From: Streptomyces sp. NBC_00483
GTDB taxonomy: Bacteria > Actinomycetota > Actinomycetes > Streptomycetales > Streptomycetaceae
Assembly (NCBI RefSeq): GCF_036013745.1
Contig: NZ_CP107880.1
Location: forward strand, 2,976,001 to 3,040,000
Length of the DNA stretch: 64,000 nt
Reading direction: 5' to 3'
Shown: in pieces, positions 43,628 through 51,875 of the stretch
How positions within the stretch are numbered: the stretch's first letter is position 1
Layout: each line of letters starts with the position of its first letter
Made by a program: the position numbers and the translations under genes
Notes under the pieces: model-generated
Told to the model about the DNA's origin: nothing
Database searches by the model: none
Seen by the model: only the letters and a program-made list of their open reading frames with translations

Positions 43628-45061
43628 TCAGTCCTGGAGTTTGACCATGGTGCCGCGTTCCCTTGTCTGTTGTCCGGGCAGGGGGGCGCGGTTTTCGTGT
43701 CCGGTGAGGCCGAAGGTGGTGAAGGCGGTGCGCCGGGGCTGCGGGTAGGGGTCCTTGCCGGTCAGCGAGTTGAGGATGGTGGCGCTGCGCCAGGCGGCGA
43801 GTCCGAGGTCGGGGGCGCCGACGCCGTGGGTGTGGCGTTCGGCGTTCTGGACGTAGACGGAGCCTTGGACGCGGTCGTCGAGGACGAGGCGGAACTGGTC
43901 GTCGATGCGGGGGCGTTCGGAGTGGTCGCGGCGCAGGTAGGGGTCGAGGCCGGTGAGCATGCCGCTGAGGGGGCGTTCCTTGTAGCCGGTGGCGAGGACG
44001 ACGGCGTCGGTGGTGAGGCGGGAGCGGGTGCCCTGTTGGCGGTGTTCGAGGTGGAGTTCGACCTTGGTGGTGGCGACGCGTCCGGCGGTGCGGATGCTGA
44101 CGCCGGGGGTGAGGGTGGCGTCGGGCCAGCCGCCGTTCAGGGTGCGCTGGTAGAGCTCTTCGTGGATGGCGGTGATGGTGTCGGCGTCGATGCCTTTGTG
44201 GAGCTGCCATTGGGCGGGTACGAGGCGGTCGCGTTCTGCCTCGGGCAGGTGGTGGAAGTAGTGGCTGTAGTCGGGGGTGAAGTGTTCGAGGCCGAGCTTG
44301 CTGTACTCCATGGGTGCGAACGCGTCGGTGCGGGCGAGCCAGGTGATCTTCTCGTGGCCGGCGGGGCGGGCGCGCAGGAGGTCGAGGAAGATCTCGGCTC
44401 CGGACTGTCCGCTGCCGACGACGGTGATGTGTTCGGCTGCGAGCAGGCGTTCGCGGTGGGTGAGGTAGTCGGCGGAGTGGACGACGGGCACGGTGGGTGC
44501 TTCTTCGAGGGGCCTGAGGGGTTCGGGTACGTAGGGGGCGGTGCCGACGCCGATGGCGACGTTCTTGGTGTAGGTGCGGCCGAGGGCTTCGGCTTCGCCT
44601 TCGGCGTCGAGTTGGGTGAAGTCGACTTCGAACAGGGCGCGTTCGGTGTTCCAGCGGACGGCGTCGACCTGGTGGGAGAAGTGGAGTCCGGGGAGGTTCT
44701 CGCTGACCCAGCGGCAGTAGGCGTCGTATTCGGCGCGCTGGATGTGGAAGCGCTCGGCGAAGTAGAAGGGGAAGAGGCGCTCGCGGGTCTTGAGGTAGTT
44801 GAGGAAGCTCCAGTGGCTGGTGGGGTCGGCAAGGGTCACCAGGTCGGCGAGGAACGGGACTTGGAGCGTGGCGCCTTCGATGAGCAGGCCGGGGTGCCAG
44901 TGGAAGGCGGGGCGCTGTTCGTAGAAGGCGGTGTCGAGTTCGGTGAGGGGGTGGGCGAGGGCCGCGAGGGAGAGGTTGAAGGGGCCGATGCCGATGCCGA
45001 CGAGGTCGCGGGGTTCTTCGGTGGGCCGTGTTGCGGGGTTGGGGGTGGGCGCGGCTGTCAT
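43628..45061 (-). CDS. Lysine/ornithine/diamine N-hydroxylase (siderophore type)
   Basis: 477-residue flavin monooxygenase. FAD site DLVGIGIGPFNLSLAALA at about 20-37, the HPGLLIEGATLQVPFLADLVT substrate loop, NADPH site ITVVGSGQSGAEIFLDLL near 215-232, and the C-terminal flavin ATGY motif (VVLATGYKERPL). This is the IucD/SidA/DesB family, which N-hydroxylates the terminal amine of lysine, ornithine, putrescine or cadaverine for hydroxamate siderophores. The start overlaps the stop of the upstream PLP decarboxylase by four bases, so a decarboxylated diamine is the likely substrate, as in DesA-DesB of desferrioxamine synthesis. No acyltransferase or NIS synthetase gene is next to it. Confidence 0.9.
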   Translation of the reverse strand: MTAAPTPNPATRPTEEPRDLVGIGIGPFNLSLAALAHPLTELDTAFYEQRPAFHWHPGLLIEGATLQVPFLADLVTLADPTSHWSFLNYLKTRERLFPFYFAERFHIQRAEYDAYCRWVSENLPGLHFSHQVDAVRWNTERALFEVDFTQLDAEGEAEALGRTYTKNVAIGVGTAPYVPEPLRPLEEAPTVPVVHSADYLTHRERLLAAEHITVVGSGQSGAEIFLDLLRARPAGHEKITWLARTDAFAPMEYSKLGLEHFTPDYSHYFHHLPEAERDRLVPAQWQLHKGIDADTITAIHEELYQRTLNGGWPDATLTPGVSIRTAGRVATTKVELHLEHRQQGTRSRLTTDAVVLATGYKERPLSGMLTGLDPYLRRDHSERPRIDDQFRLVLDDRVQGSVYVQNAERHTHGVGAPDLGLAAWRSATILNSLTGKDPYPQPRRTAFTTFGLTGHENRAPLPGQQTRERGTMVKLQD

Positions 45062-46509
45062 CGCGGCGTGTGTCCTTCCACCAGTTCCAGGAGGGCGGTG
45101 AGGTCTTCGGGGGTGGCGTGCGGGTTGAGCAGGGTGGCTTTGAGGTGGAGCTTTCCGTCCATGCGGGCGCGGCCGAGGACGGCGCGGCCTTCGGTGAGCA
45201 GGGTGCGGCGGATCGCGGCGATGGTTTCGTCGGTGGCGCCGGTGGGCCGGAACAGGACGGTGGTGAGGGTGGGGGTGTCGTAGAGCTCGAAGTGCGGGTG
45301 TGCGTCGATGAGTTGGGCCAGGTGGTGGGCGAGGGCGGTGACGTCGTCGACGAGGGCGGCGAGTCCGGTGCGGCCGAGGGCTTTGAAGGTGACGGCCGTT
45401 TTGAGGATGTCGGGGCGGCGGGTGGTGCGCAGGGAGCGGCCGAGGAGGTCGGGGAGCCCGGCTTCGGTGTCGTCGTCCGCGTTGAGGTAGTCGGCCTGGT
45501 GGCCGAGCGCGCCGGTTTCGGCGATGTCGCGTACGGCGAGGACGCCGGCGGCGACGGGTTGCCAGCCGAGTTTGTGCAGGTCGAGGGCGACGGTGTGGGC
45601 GCGGGCGAGGCCGTTCAGTTTGGGGGCTTCGCGGGGGCTGAAGAGGGCGCCTGCGCCGTAGGCGGCGTCGATGTGGAGGCGGGCGCCGTGCCGCTCGCAG
45701 ATGTCGGCGATTTCTGGGAGCGGGTCGATGAGGCCTGCGTCGGTGGTGCCTGCGGTGGCGGCGACGAGTTTGGGTCCCGGGAGTGCGGTGAGTGCCTCGT
45801 CGAGGGCGGCGGGGTCGAGGGTGCCGGCGGGGGCGGGCACGGTGACCGGTTCGGGGAGCCCGAGGAGCCAGGCGGCGCGGGCGAGGCTGTGGTGGGCGTT
45901 GGCCCCGACGAGGAGGCGGACGGGTTCGCCGGGGGCGGCGGCCTCACGGGCTAGGAGGACGGCGAGCTGGTTGGCTTCGGTGCCGCCGGTGGTGACGAGG
46001 GCGTCGGGTGTGGCGTGGGTGGGGGTGGCCTGCCCGCGTGCGGGGTGGGTGGGTGCGGCCTGCTCGCGTGAGGCGTGGGCGCCTGGGCCGTAGACCTCGT
46101 GGGCGAGGGTCGTGGTGACGAGGGCTTCCAGGGCGGAGGCGGCGGGGGCCTGGTCCCAGGAGTCCATGGAGGGGTTGAGCGCGCTCGCGGCGAGGTCGGC
46201 GGCGGTGGCGACGGCGAGTGGCGGGCAGTGCAGGTGGGCGGCGCACAACGGGTCGGCGGGGTCGGCGGCGCCTTCGGCGAGGGCGGTGACGAGGGTGCGC
46301 AGAGCCTCTTCGGCTCCGGTGCCGTGGACGGGCAGCAACTCCCCGACGTCGTGGTGGAGTTGCGCCGTGACGGCCTCGGGTCCGCCCGCCGGGAGTGGGC
46401 CGCCCCGGTGGGCGGCGCCCTTGTGCAGGGCGTCGAGGACGGTGGTGAGCAACGGCCGCAGGGCGTCGGGGCCTTGGGTACCCCCGGCGAGGGGCGGCGT
46501 GCTGCGCAT
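45058..46509 (-). CDS. Group II PLP-dependent amino acid decarboxylase
   Basis: 483 residues, fold type I. LNPSMDSWDQAPAASALE near residue 112 is the substrate-binding loop typical of group II decarboxylases. VTTGGTEANQLAVLLARE binds the phosphate, HIDAAYGAG holds the PLP-N1 Asp, and VALDLHKLGWQP carries the Schiff-base Lys. It is related to DesA-type lysine decarboxylase and to diaminobutyrate and tyrosine decarboxylases. The low-complexity segment EQAAPTHPARGQATPTHATP near 150-170 is unusual. The ATG at 46509 has AAAGGA upstream. It is first in a two-gene unit with the N-hydroxylase. I found no convincing DmdR/IdeR iron box upstream. Confidence 0.87.
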   Translation of the reverse strand: MRSTPPLAGGTQGPDALRPLLTTVLDALHKGAAHRGGPLPAGGPEAVTAQLHHDVGELLPVHGTGAEEALRTLVTALAEGAADPADPLCAAHLHCPPLAVATAADLAASALNPSMDSWDQAPAASALEALVTTTLAHEVYGPGAHASREQAAPTHPARGQATPTHATPDALVTTGGTEANQLAVLLAREAAAPGEPVRLLVGANAHHSLARAAWLLGLPEPVTVPAPAGTLDPAALDEALTALPGPKLVAATAGTTDAGLIDPLPEIADICERHGARLHIDAAYGAGALFSPREAPKLNGLARAHTVALDLHKLGWQPVAAGVLAVRDIAETGALGHQADYLNADDDTEAGLPDLLGRSLRTTRRPDILKTAVTFKALGRTGLAALVDDVTALAHHLAQLIDAHPHFELYDTPTLTTVLFRPTGATDETIAAIRRTLLTEGRAVLGRARMDGKLHLKATLLNPHATPEDLTALLELVEGHTPR

Positions 46510-46634
46510 ACGGGTCCTTTGCGTGGTTGGCGTACGTGATGCCTCAGCTTGCCTTTTGCCTGCTGATGCGTCCGCCGTACCTACGAAGCTGACCCGAAAG
46601 GGGTATGGGTGGGGGCGGGGGTGGGGGGCCTGTG

Positions 46635-46825
46635 CTAGGGCCCTTCTGACGGATCAGGCTGGATGCGGGCGGCCGTGAATGTTCGGTGCCGGTGAGCGGG
46701 GGCTGGTGCGTGCAGCTGCAAGGCGGAGGAGGGCGTCAACGCGGAGCGTTGGCAACCGACGACAACGCCGCAGATGGGCGTGCCAGGGCCCGCGACTCCA
46801 GCAAGATCCGTCAGAAGGGCCCTAG
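46635..46825. mobile_element. MITE-like element with 21-bp perfect terminal inverted repeats
   Basis: The ends are CTAGGGCCCTTCTGACGG... at 46635-46655 and its exact 21-base reverse complement at 46805-46825. The terminal CTAG can be read as a 4-bp target duplication, of the YTAR type known for IS5-group elements, leaving a 183-bp element. The interior has no transposase. It is therefore a non-autonomous element needing a transposase in trans. Confidence 0.75.
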
Positions 46826-46992
46826 GCCCGTCCGGGGGTGGTGCGGAGGAGGTGGCTTGCGCCGGGTGGGGTCGGCAGGGGTGAATCCGCCGCGCGGGGC
46901 TGGGGGTCGTCGTTCCGTCTTGGGTCATGTGCCGCTTGGCCTGTTTCCCGCTCATCTCCCACGGGGGCCCTCCGGGGGTTACGGCTCGTCTC

Positions 46993-47077
46993 GGGCTCCG
47001 GTCAGTCCGGGGCTCCGGTCCGTCCGGGAATGCGGCCCCTCCGGGACTCCGGACCGTCCAGGACTCCGGACCGTCCG
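46993..47077. repeat. Five-copy 17-bp tandem repeat
   Basis: Units start at 46993, 47010, 47027, 47044 and 47061, consensus GG(G/A)CTCCGG(T/A)CCGTCCG. The middle unit is the most diverged. Decayed units may flank the array on each side. Confidence 0.85.
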
Positions 47078-47693
47078 GGGCCCGACTCCCGTGGGCCCTC
47101 ACCGGGGTTGGGTCCTGAGGGCTGCGCGCCAGGTCCCGTCGCCCTGCGGGCTTGTCCTCAAACGCCGGACAGGCTTGATCAGGTCGGCCTCCGCGCCGCC
47201 TGGCAGTCCACCTCCCACCTCCGACCACGGCTTCCCGCCCGTGACGACGAAGACCACCCCGCCACCGCCTTGGGCAATCCGACGCCGAGCACGGCACCCC
47301 ACCCGTGGCGGTGGGCCGTCACCGCCTTGGGCAATCTGCCGCCTGGGGCGGCAGGGTGGGCAAGGCGGCGCACGGTGCCGCGCGCTCATTGCCTCGGGGC
47401 CGACCACGGCAATCCCGGAACCACGGTGCCGGGCAACAAGGACGGCGGGCGTCGGCCACGGCGCTGCGTTCACACCCCGGTGTGGCGCGACCAGTACAAC
47501 GACCCAGCGGAAACGTCCGCTACCCCGCGCGGCCGACGTCCCCGGAGGGGGCGGGTGGGTGGGAGATGGGCGGGGAAGGCGTGCGGGAGCACCGGGGGCT
47601 GTGCGCCCGTTGCTCCCTTCGCCCTCCCCCAGGTGCCGTCCCCGGCGGTATCCCGAAACCCCGGTTCCCGACGCCCGACTCCCGGCCCACGGC

Positions 47694-47784
47694 CCCGGCT
47701 CCCGGCTCCCGGCTCCCGGCTCCCGGCTCCCGGCTCCCGGCTCCCGGCTCCCGGCTCCCGGCTCCCGGCTCCCGGCTCCCGGCT
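47694..47784. repeat. Thirteen perfect copies of the heptamer CCCGGCT
   Basis: A simple-sequence array of exactly 13 identical units, followed by CCCGGGG. It lies between the decarboxylase start and the pepN 3' end and is not in a gene. Such arrays change copy number by slippage. Confidence 0.95.
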
Positions 47785-47879
47785 CCCGGGGACAGTGCAA
47801 CGGGCGTCGGCACCCAGCACGGGGCAAAGCGCCGGGGCCGCGCACCCGTTCCGAGGGCCCCGGCCCCGGTGACCCGCCC

Positions 47880-50369
47880 CTACGCCCCGCGTACCTTCAA
47901 CGCCCGGCGCAGGTCGTCCAGTTGGTCGGACAGTTTGCGGCGCAAGGCGGGGGTGGCGTCCGCCGCGTGCTGCTCGCCCACGCGGAGCGTGTCCGTGTCG
48001 ATGGCGTACACGGGGAACGCGTGGCGGCCCGCCGCCTCGGCGATCGCGGGGCCACGGCGCGCGGCGAGCGCGGTGGCGTCGGTGAAGTAGCGGGGGACGT
48101 AGCCCCGCAGGAGGTCGGCTTGTTCGGGCTGCCAGAAGCCCTGTGCGGTGGCGATGAAGAGGTAGTTGGACAGGTCGTCCGCGGGGTTCGTCGTGAACAT
48201 CGCGGACCACGCCTCCGCCTTGGTCTGCGGGTCGGGCAGCGCGGCGCGGCAGCGGGCTGCGCCTTCTTGCCCGGAGGCGCTGGGGTCGTGGGCGAGTTCG
48301 GCCTCGATGACGGCTTCGTCGACGGCGCCGAGGACGCTGAGCCGGCCGAGGATGCGCCAGCGCAGTTCGGGGTCGAGTTCGGGTCCGCCGGGGACGGCCC
48401 CGGAGTCGTACCAGTCGCGGATGACGTCGGCGTGCCGGGCGGCGTCGATGAGGTGGCGTACGGCGGTGAGGCGGAGCCCTGGGTGGCTGCCGTCCTCGGT
48501 GCGGCGTACGAGGTCCTCGCACAGGGTGGTGATGAGACCGAGGGCCTCGGGCCGCTCCGCGGGGTCGGTGTAGCGGTCGGCGACCTGGGTGTGGGCGAAG
48601 GCGAGGACGCCCTGGACGAGGGCGAGGTCGCTCTCCTCGGGGAGGTGGGCGGCGACCGTCTCCAGGTAGCTGGCGGGTGCGAGTGCGCCGTCGCGGACCA
48701 TGTCGCGCAGTGTGGTCCACACGATGGTGCGGGTGAGGGCGTCGGGGATGCCGGACAGGCCGCGCAGGGCGGCTTCCTCGGACGCGGTGTCGAGGCGGAT
48801 CTTGGTGTAGGTGAGGTCCTGGTCGTTGGGGACGATCAGGGCGGGGCGTCGGCCGCCGAACGTCAAGTCCCCTCCAGCGAAGGGGACTTCCACGTCGAGG
48901 CGTTCGCGCAGGACGAATCCGCGCGGGTCGGCGGGAGCGTGGTCGTACAGGCCGATGGCGATGCGGTGGGGGCGGCTGCCCTGTCGGTCGACGGCGAGGC
49001 TCCAGGTGCCGTCGTTCTCGGTCACCGACGTGGTGAGGGTGTCGACGCCGGTGGTGCGCAGCCACGTGTCGGCCCAGGCGTGCACGTCGCGTTCGGTGCC
49101 GGAGGCGAGGGATTCGATGAAGTCGGCGAGGGTGGCGTTGCCGAATTTGTGGCGCTTGAAGTGGGTGTTGATGCCGGCGAGGAAGTCCTTCTCGCCGAGC
49201 CAGGTGACGAGTTGGCGCAGCGCGGAGGCGCCCTTGGCGTAGGAGATTCCGTCGAAGTTGAGGAGGGCGGAGGCCGTGTCGGGCACGGATTCGGGGGCGA
49301 CGGGGTGGGTGGAGGGCCGCTGGTCGGCGTCGTATCCCCAGGTTTTGCGGGCGACACCGAAGTCGATCCAGGTGTCAGTGAAGCGGGTGGCCTCGGTGAG
49401 GGTCTGGTAGCCCATGTATTCGGCGAACGACTCGTTCAGCCAGATGTCGTCCCACCACTTGAGGGTGACGAGGTCGCCGAACCACATGTGGGCCATCTCG
49501 TGGGCGATGACCATGGCGCGGGTCTGTCGCTCGGTGTCGGTGACGGCGGAGCGGTACACGAACTCGTCGCGGAAGGTGACGAGGCCGGGGTTCTCCATGG
49601 CTCCGGCGTTGAACTCGGGGACGAAGGCCTGGTCGTAGGAGTCGAAGGGGTAGGGCTCTTCGAACTTCTCGTGGTAGCGGTCGAAGCACGCGCGCGTGAC
49701 GTCGAGGATTTCGTCGGCGTCGGCGTCGAGGTGGGGTGCGAGGGAGCGGCGGCAGTGCAGGCCGAAGGGGAGGCCGCGGTGTTCGGTGCGGATGGAGTGC
49801 CAGGGGCCTGCGGCGACGGCCACCAGGTAGGTGGAGAGCAGGGGGGTGGTGGCGGCCTGCCAGCGGCCCTCCCCCACGTGTTCGGTGGTGCCGTTGGCGA
49901 GGACGGTCCAGCCTTCGGGGGCGGTGACGGTGAGGTCGAAGGTCGCCTTCAGGTCGGGCTGGTCGAAGGCGGCGAAGACGCGCTGCACGTCTTCCATGAA
50001 CAGCTGCGTGTACGTGTACGTCTCACCGTCGGTGGGGTCGGTGAAGCGGTGCATGCCCTCGCCGGTGTGCGAGTAGCGCATGGAGGTGTCGATGCGCAGC
50101 TCGTGGGCGCCTTCGGTGAGGCCGGTGAGCGGGAGCCGGTTGTCGGCGAGGGTGGCGGGGTCGAGGGGCTGCCCGTCGAGGGTGGCGGAGCGCAGGGCGG
50201 CGGGCTTGAGCTCGACGAAGGTGTCGCCCGCGGTGTGCGCGGTGAAGCGGATCGCGGTGCGGGAGTCGAAGGTGTCGTCCCCGACGGTGAGGTCGAGGTC
50301 GACGGTGTATCGCTCGACGTCGATGAGCTGGGCTCGGGTCTGCGCTTCGCTGCGCGTCAGTACGGGCAT
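47880..50369 (-). CDS. pepN: Aminopeptidase N (M1 family)
   Basis: 829-residue zinc aminopeptidase. Substrate-anchoring motif GAMEN within FNAGAMENPGLVTF; zinc motif HEMAHMWFGD-(x)-WLNESFAEYMGY, that is HExxH with the third Glu 19 residues on; catalytic Tyr region GISYAKGASALRQL; and a helical ERAP1-like C-terminal domain from about residue 520. It removes N-terminal residues from peptides; no signal peptide is present, so it is cytoplasmic. ATG 50369 (MPVLTRSEAQ) was chosen by comparison with the usual actinobacterial N-terminus. It has no ribosome-binding site and may be leaderless. Confidence 0.95.
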   Translation of the reverse strand: MPVLTRSEAQTRAQLIDVERYTVDLDLTVGDDTFDSRTAIRFTAHTAGDTFVELKPAALRSATLDGQPLDPATLADNRLPLTGLTEGAHELRIDTSMRYSHTGEGMHRFTDPTDGETYTYTQLFMEDVQRVFAAFDQPDLKATFDLTVTAPEGWTVLANGTTEHVGEGRWQAATTPLLSTYLVAVAAGPWHSIRTEHRGLPFGLHCRRSLAPHLDADADEILDVTRACFDRYHEKFEEPYPFDSYDQAFVPEFNAGAMENPGLVTFRDEFVYRSAVTDTERQTRAMVIAHEMAHMWFGDLVTLKWWDDIWLNESFAEYMGYQTLTEATRFTDTWIDFGVARKTWGYDADQRPSTHPVAPESVPDTASALLNFDGISYAKGASALRQLVTWLGEKDFLAGINTHFKRHKFGNATLADFIESLASGTERDVHAWADTWLRTTGVDTLTTSVTENDGTWSLAVDRQGSRPHRIAIGLYDHAPADPRGFVLRERLDVEVPFAGGDLTFGGRRPALIVPNDQDLTYTKIRLDTASEEAALRGLSGIPDALTRTIVWTTLRDMVRDGALAPASYLETVAAHLPEESDLALVQGVLAFAHTQVADRYTDPAERPEALGLITTLCEDLVRRTEDGSHPGLRLTAVRHLIDAARHADVIRDWYDSGAVPGGPELDPELRWRILGRLSVLGAVDEAVIEAELAHDPSASGQEGAARCRAALPDPQTKAEAWSAMFTTNPADDLSNYLFIATAQGFWQPEQADLLRGYVPRYFTDATALAARRGPAIAEAAGRHAFPVYAIDTDTLRVGEQHAADATPALRRKLSDQLDDLRRALKVRGA

Positions 50370-50442
50370 GCGGTAATGCTGCCGCATGCCACTGACATCG
50401 GGACAGGGTGGATCATGTGGCGGTTCGCCGGGGTTGCGGCCT

Positions 50443-50514
50443 CGGGGCTCCGCCCCGGACCCCGCTCCTCAATCGCCGGAGGGGCTTGATCTGCTCAATC
50501 GCCGCAGGGGCTAA
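50443..50514. repeat. Inverted copy D of the dispersed palindromic repeat plus a half copy
   Basis: 50443-50489 is the reverse complement of the units at 20747 and 20799: CGGGGCTCCGCCCCGGACCC, then CGCTCCTCAATCGCCGGAGG, then GGCTTGA. A half unit TCAATCGCCGCAGGGGCT follows at about 50495. It lies between the pepN start and the chorismate mutase stop. Confidence 0.85.
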
Positions 50515-50520
50515 ATTTGG

Positions 50521-50844
50521 TCACCGTTTCGTGTCCTCGGCGATGAGTTCGTGGTGGCGGATGACCTCGCTGATGATGAAGTTGAGGAATTTTTCGGCGA
50601 AGGCCGGGTCGAGTTTGGCGTTCTCCGCGAGTTGGCGCAGGCGTTCGATCTGGCGGGATTCGCGGGCCGGGTCCGCCGGGGGCAGGTCGTGGTGGGCCTT
50701 GAGGTGGCCGACCTGCTGGGTGCATTTGAAGCGCTCGGCGAGCATGTGGACGACGGCGGCGTCGATGTTGTCGATGCTGTCGCGCAGGCGGGCGAGCTCG
50801 GCGCGCACGGCCGGGTCGACCTCGTTCGGCTTGCTGGTGGTCAT
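50521..50844 (-). CDS. Chorismate mutase (AroQ type)
   Basis: 107 residues, all-helical AroQ domain. LARLRDSIDNIDAAVVHMLAERFKCTQQVGHLKA gives helix 1 with the expected basic residues. The PARESRQIERLRQLAENAKLDPAFAEKFLNFIISEVI segment gives helices 2 and 3 with the catalytic Glu/Gln region. It converts chorismate to prephenate for Phe and Tyr synthesis in the cytoplasm. Its start is 6 bp after the AraC regulator's stop on the same strand, so the two may be cotranscribed. Confidence 0.9.
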   Translation of the reverse strand: MTTSKPNEVDPAVRAELARLRDSIDNIDAAVVHMLAERFKCTQQVGHLKAHHDLPPADPARESRQIERLRQLAENAKLDPAFAEKFLNFIISEVIRHHELIAEDTKR

Positions 50845-50850
50845 GACGGA

Positions 50851-51738
50851 TCAGCCTACGTGGAGCATGGGTGGGTCGTCGGGGTCGGGGATCTTGTCGG
50901 ACCAGCCGCCGGGCACGGCGCGGCCCTGTTGTTCGCGGAATCGGACGGGTGCGGTGCCGACGCGGCGGGTGAACAGGCGGGAGAAGTAGGCGGGGTCGTC
51001 GTAGCCGACGCGGCGGGCGACGGCGGCGACGGGGAGTTCGGTGGCGGCGAGGAGTTCCTTGGCGCGGCCGAGGCGGATGCCGAGGAGGTAGTCCTTGGGG
51101 CTGCAGCCGGCGCCGCGGCGGACGGCGGTGCGCAGTTCGGCGGGGGTCATGCCGTGCCGTGCGGCGTGTGCGGCGACGGAGAGGGGCTGGAAGGCGTCGC
51201 GTGCGAGGGCCTGGAGGACGGGGTGGCCGTCGGGGGCCAGGTCGGCGCGGGCGCGGCGCAGGGCGACGAGGAGTTCGTGGACGGCGGCGCCGGTCTCCAC
51301 TTCGAGGAGCGGGTTGCCGCGGCGGGCGGCGCGGGCGATGCGGCCGACGGCGGCGCGGGCCTGGGCGGCGTCGGAGAGGGGGACGACGGGGCGGTCGGGT
51401 TCGATGTAGCCGAGTTCGGTGTAGGTGGCGGTGGCGGGCCCGGTGAAGTCGACGAAGCACTCGTCCCAGCCGGTGTCGGGGTCGGCTCCGTAGTGGTGGG
51501 GGCGGCCGGGGGTGAGCCAGATCAGGGCGGGTGCGGTGACGGTGCGGCGGGGTCCTTCGGTGTCCTGGTACCAGCCGCTGCCCGCGGTGACGACGACGGC
51601 GACGTGGTGGTCGAGGGTGCGGGGTCCGACGGTGGGCAGTGGCCCGTGCTGGAGTCCGACGCCGAGGCAGACGAGGCCGAGGCGGTGGTGGGCCGGGCTG
51701 GGCGTGAAGTACCGCATCCAGGTGTGGTACGTGGGCAT
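50851..51738 (-). CDS. AraC-family transcriptional regulator
   Basis: 295 residues. The N-terminal cupin-like sugar-sensing domain (about 1-150: DHHVAVVVTAGSGWYQD, LTPGRPHHYGADPDTGWDE) precedes an AraC-type double HTH (about 190-280), with AAHAARHGMTPAELRTAVRR and ELPVAAVARRVGYDDPAYFSRLFTRRVGTAPVRFR, the canonical second helix-turn-helix. The ATG at 51738 follows GGAGGGGAC. It is divergent from the GH35 beta-galactosidase gene. The 12-mer in the shared promoter region recurs before the GH101 gene, so it likely regulates both. Confidence 0.9.
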   Translation of the reverse strand: MPTYHTWMRYFTPSPAHHRLGLVCLGVGLQHGPLPTVGPRTLDHHVAVVVTAGSGWYQDTEGPRRTVTAPALIWLTPGRPHHYGADPDTGWDECFVDFTGPATATYTELGYIEPDRPVVPLSDAAQARAAVGRIARAARRGNPLLEVETGAAVHELLVALRRARADLAPDGHPVLQALARDAFQPLSVAAHAARHGMTPAELRTAVRRGAGCSPKDYLLGIRLGRAKELLAATELPVAAVARRVGYDDPAYFSRLFTRRVGTAPVRFREQQGRAVPGGWSDKIPDPDDPPMLHVG

Positions 51739-51791
51739 TTGTCCCCTCCCGTGGTGGTGCGTGCGGGCGTCCCCGTCCAACACCGGCCGAT

Positions 51792-51803
51792 CTTTGTCCA
51801 TGG
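51792..51803 (+). promoter_or_regulatory. Candidate AraC-regulator site (copy 1) upstream of GH35
   Basis: CTTTGTCCATGG, 72 bp before the GH35 start codon in the AraC-GH35 intergenic region. The identical 12-mer, in the same orientation relative to its gene, precedes the GH101 gene (56999-57010). TGTCCATGGAC here is nearly palindromic. Confidence 0.6.
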
Positions 51804-51875
51804 ACCCCGTCGGCCGCCAGAGGTGAGGGTGGCGGCCGGTGGGTGCCGCGCCCATCGGGCAAAGAGGAGCACGTG

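Larger units (their letters stand above)
46510..47879. other. 1.37-kb gene-free region rich in repeats
   Basis: No credible gene. It contains the MITE-like element (46635-46825), a 17-bp tandem array (46993-47077), a half copy of the dispersed repeat with CTCAAACGCCGGACAGGCTT near 47158, two 17-bp direct repeats CACCGCCTTGGGCAATC (47263 and 47320) and the heptamer array (47694-47784). Long open frames across it on both strands are composition artefacts of repeats. Confidence 0.75.

Noticed and set aside
43628..46509. Complete desferrioxamine cluster
   Set aside because: No DesC acyltransferase or DesD synthetase gene lies on either side. Neighbours are a 5'-nucleotidase and pepN.
46510..46620. 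DmdR/IdeR iron box before the decarboxylase gene
   Set aside because: The best match found (AAGGCAAGCTGAGG on the minus strand) shares only one half of the consensus, too weak to report.
46635..46825. Degenerate transposase gene in the MITE-like element
   Set aside because: Translations in all frames show no DDE-type motif or similarity. The element is too short for even a fragmentary catalytic domain.
46686..50489. A 1267-codon open frame on the plus strand across the repeat region and pepN
   Set aside because: It is the antisense of pepN and non-coding repeats. Its protein has no domain and a composition driven by GC codon bias, while the opposite strand gives a complete M1 aminopeptidase.
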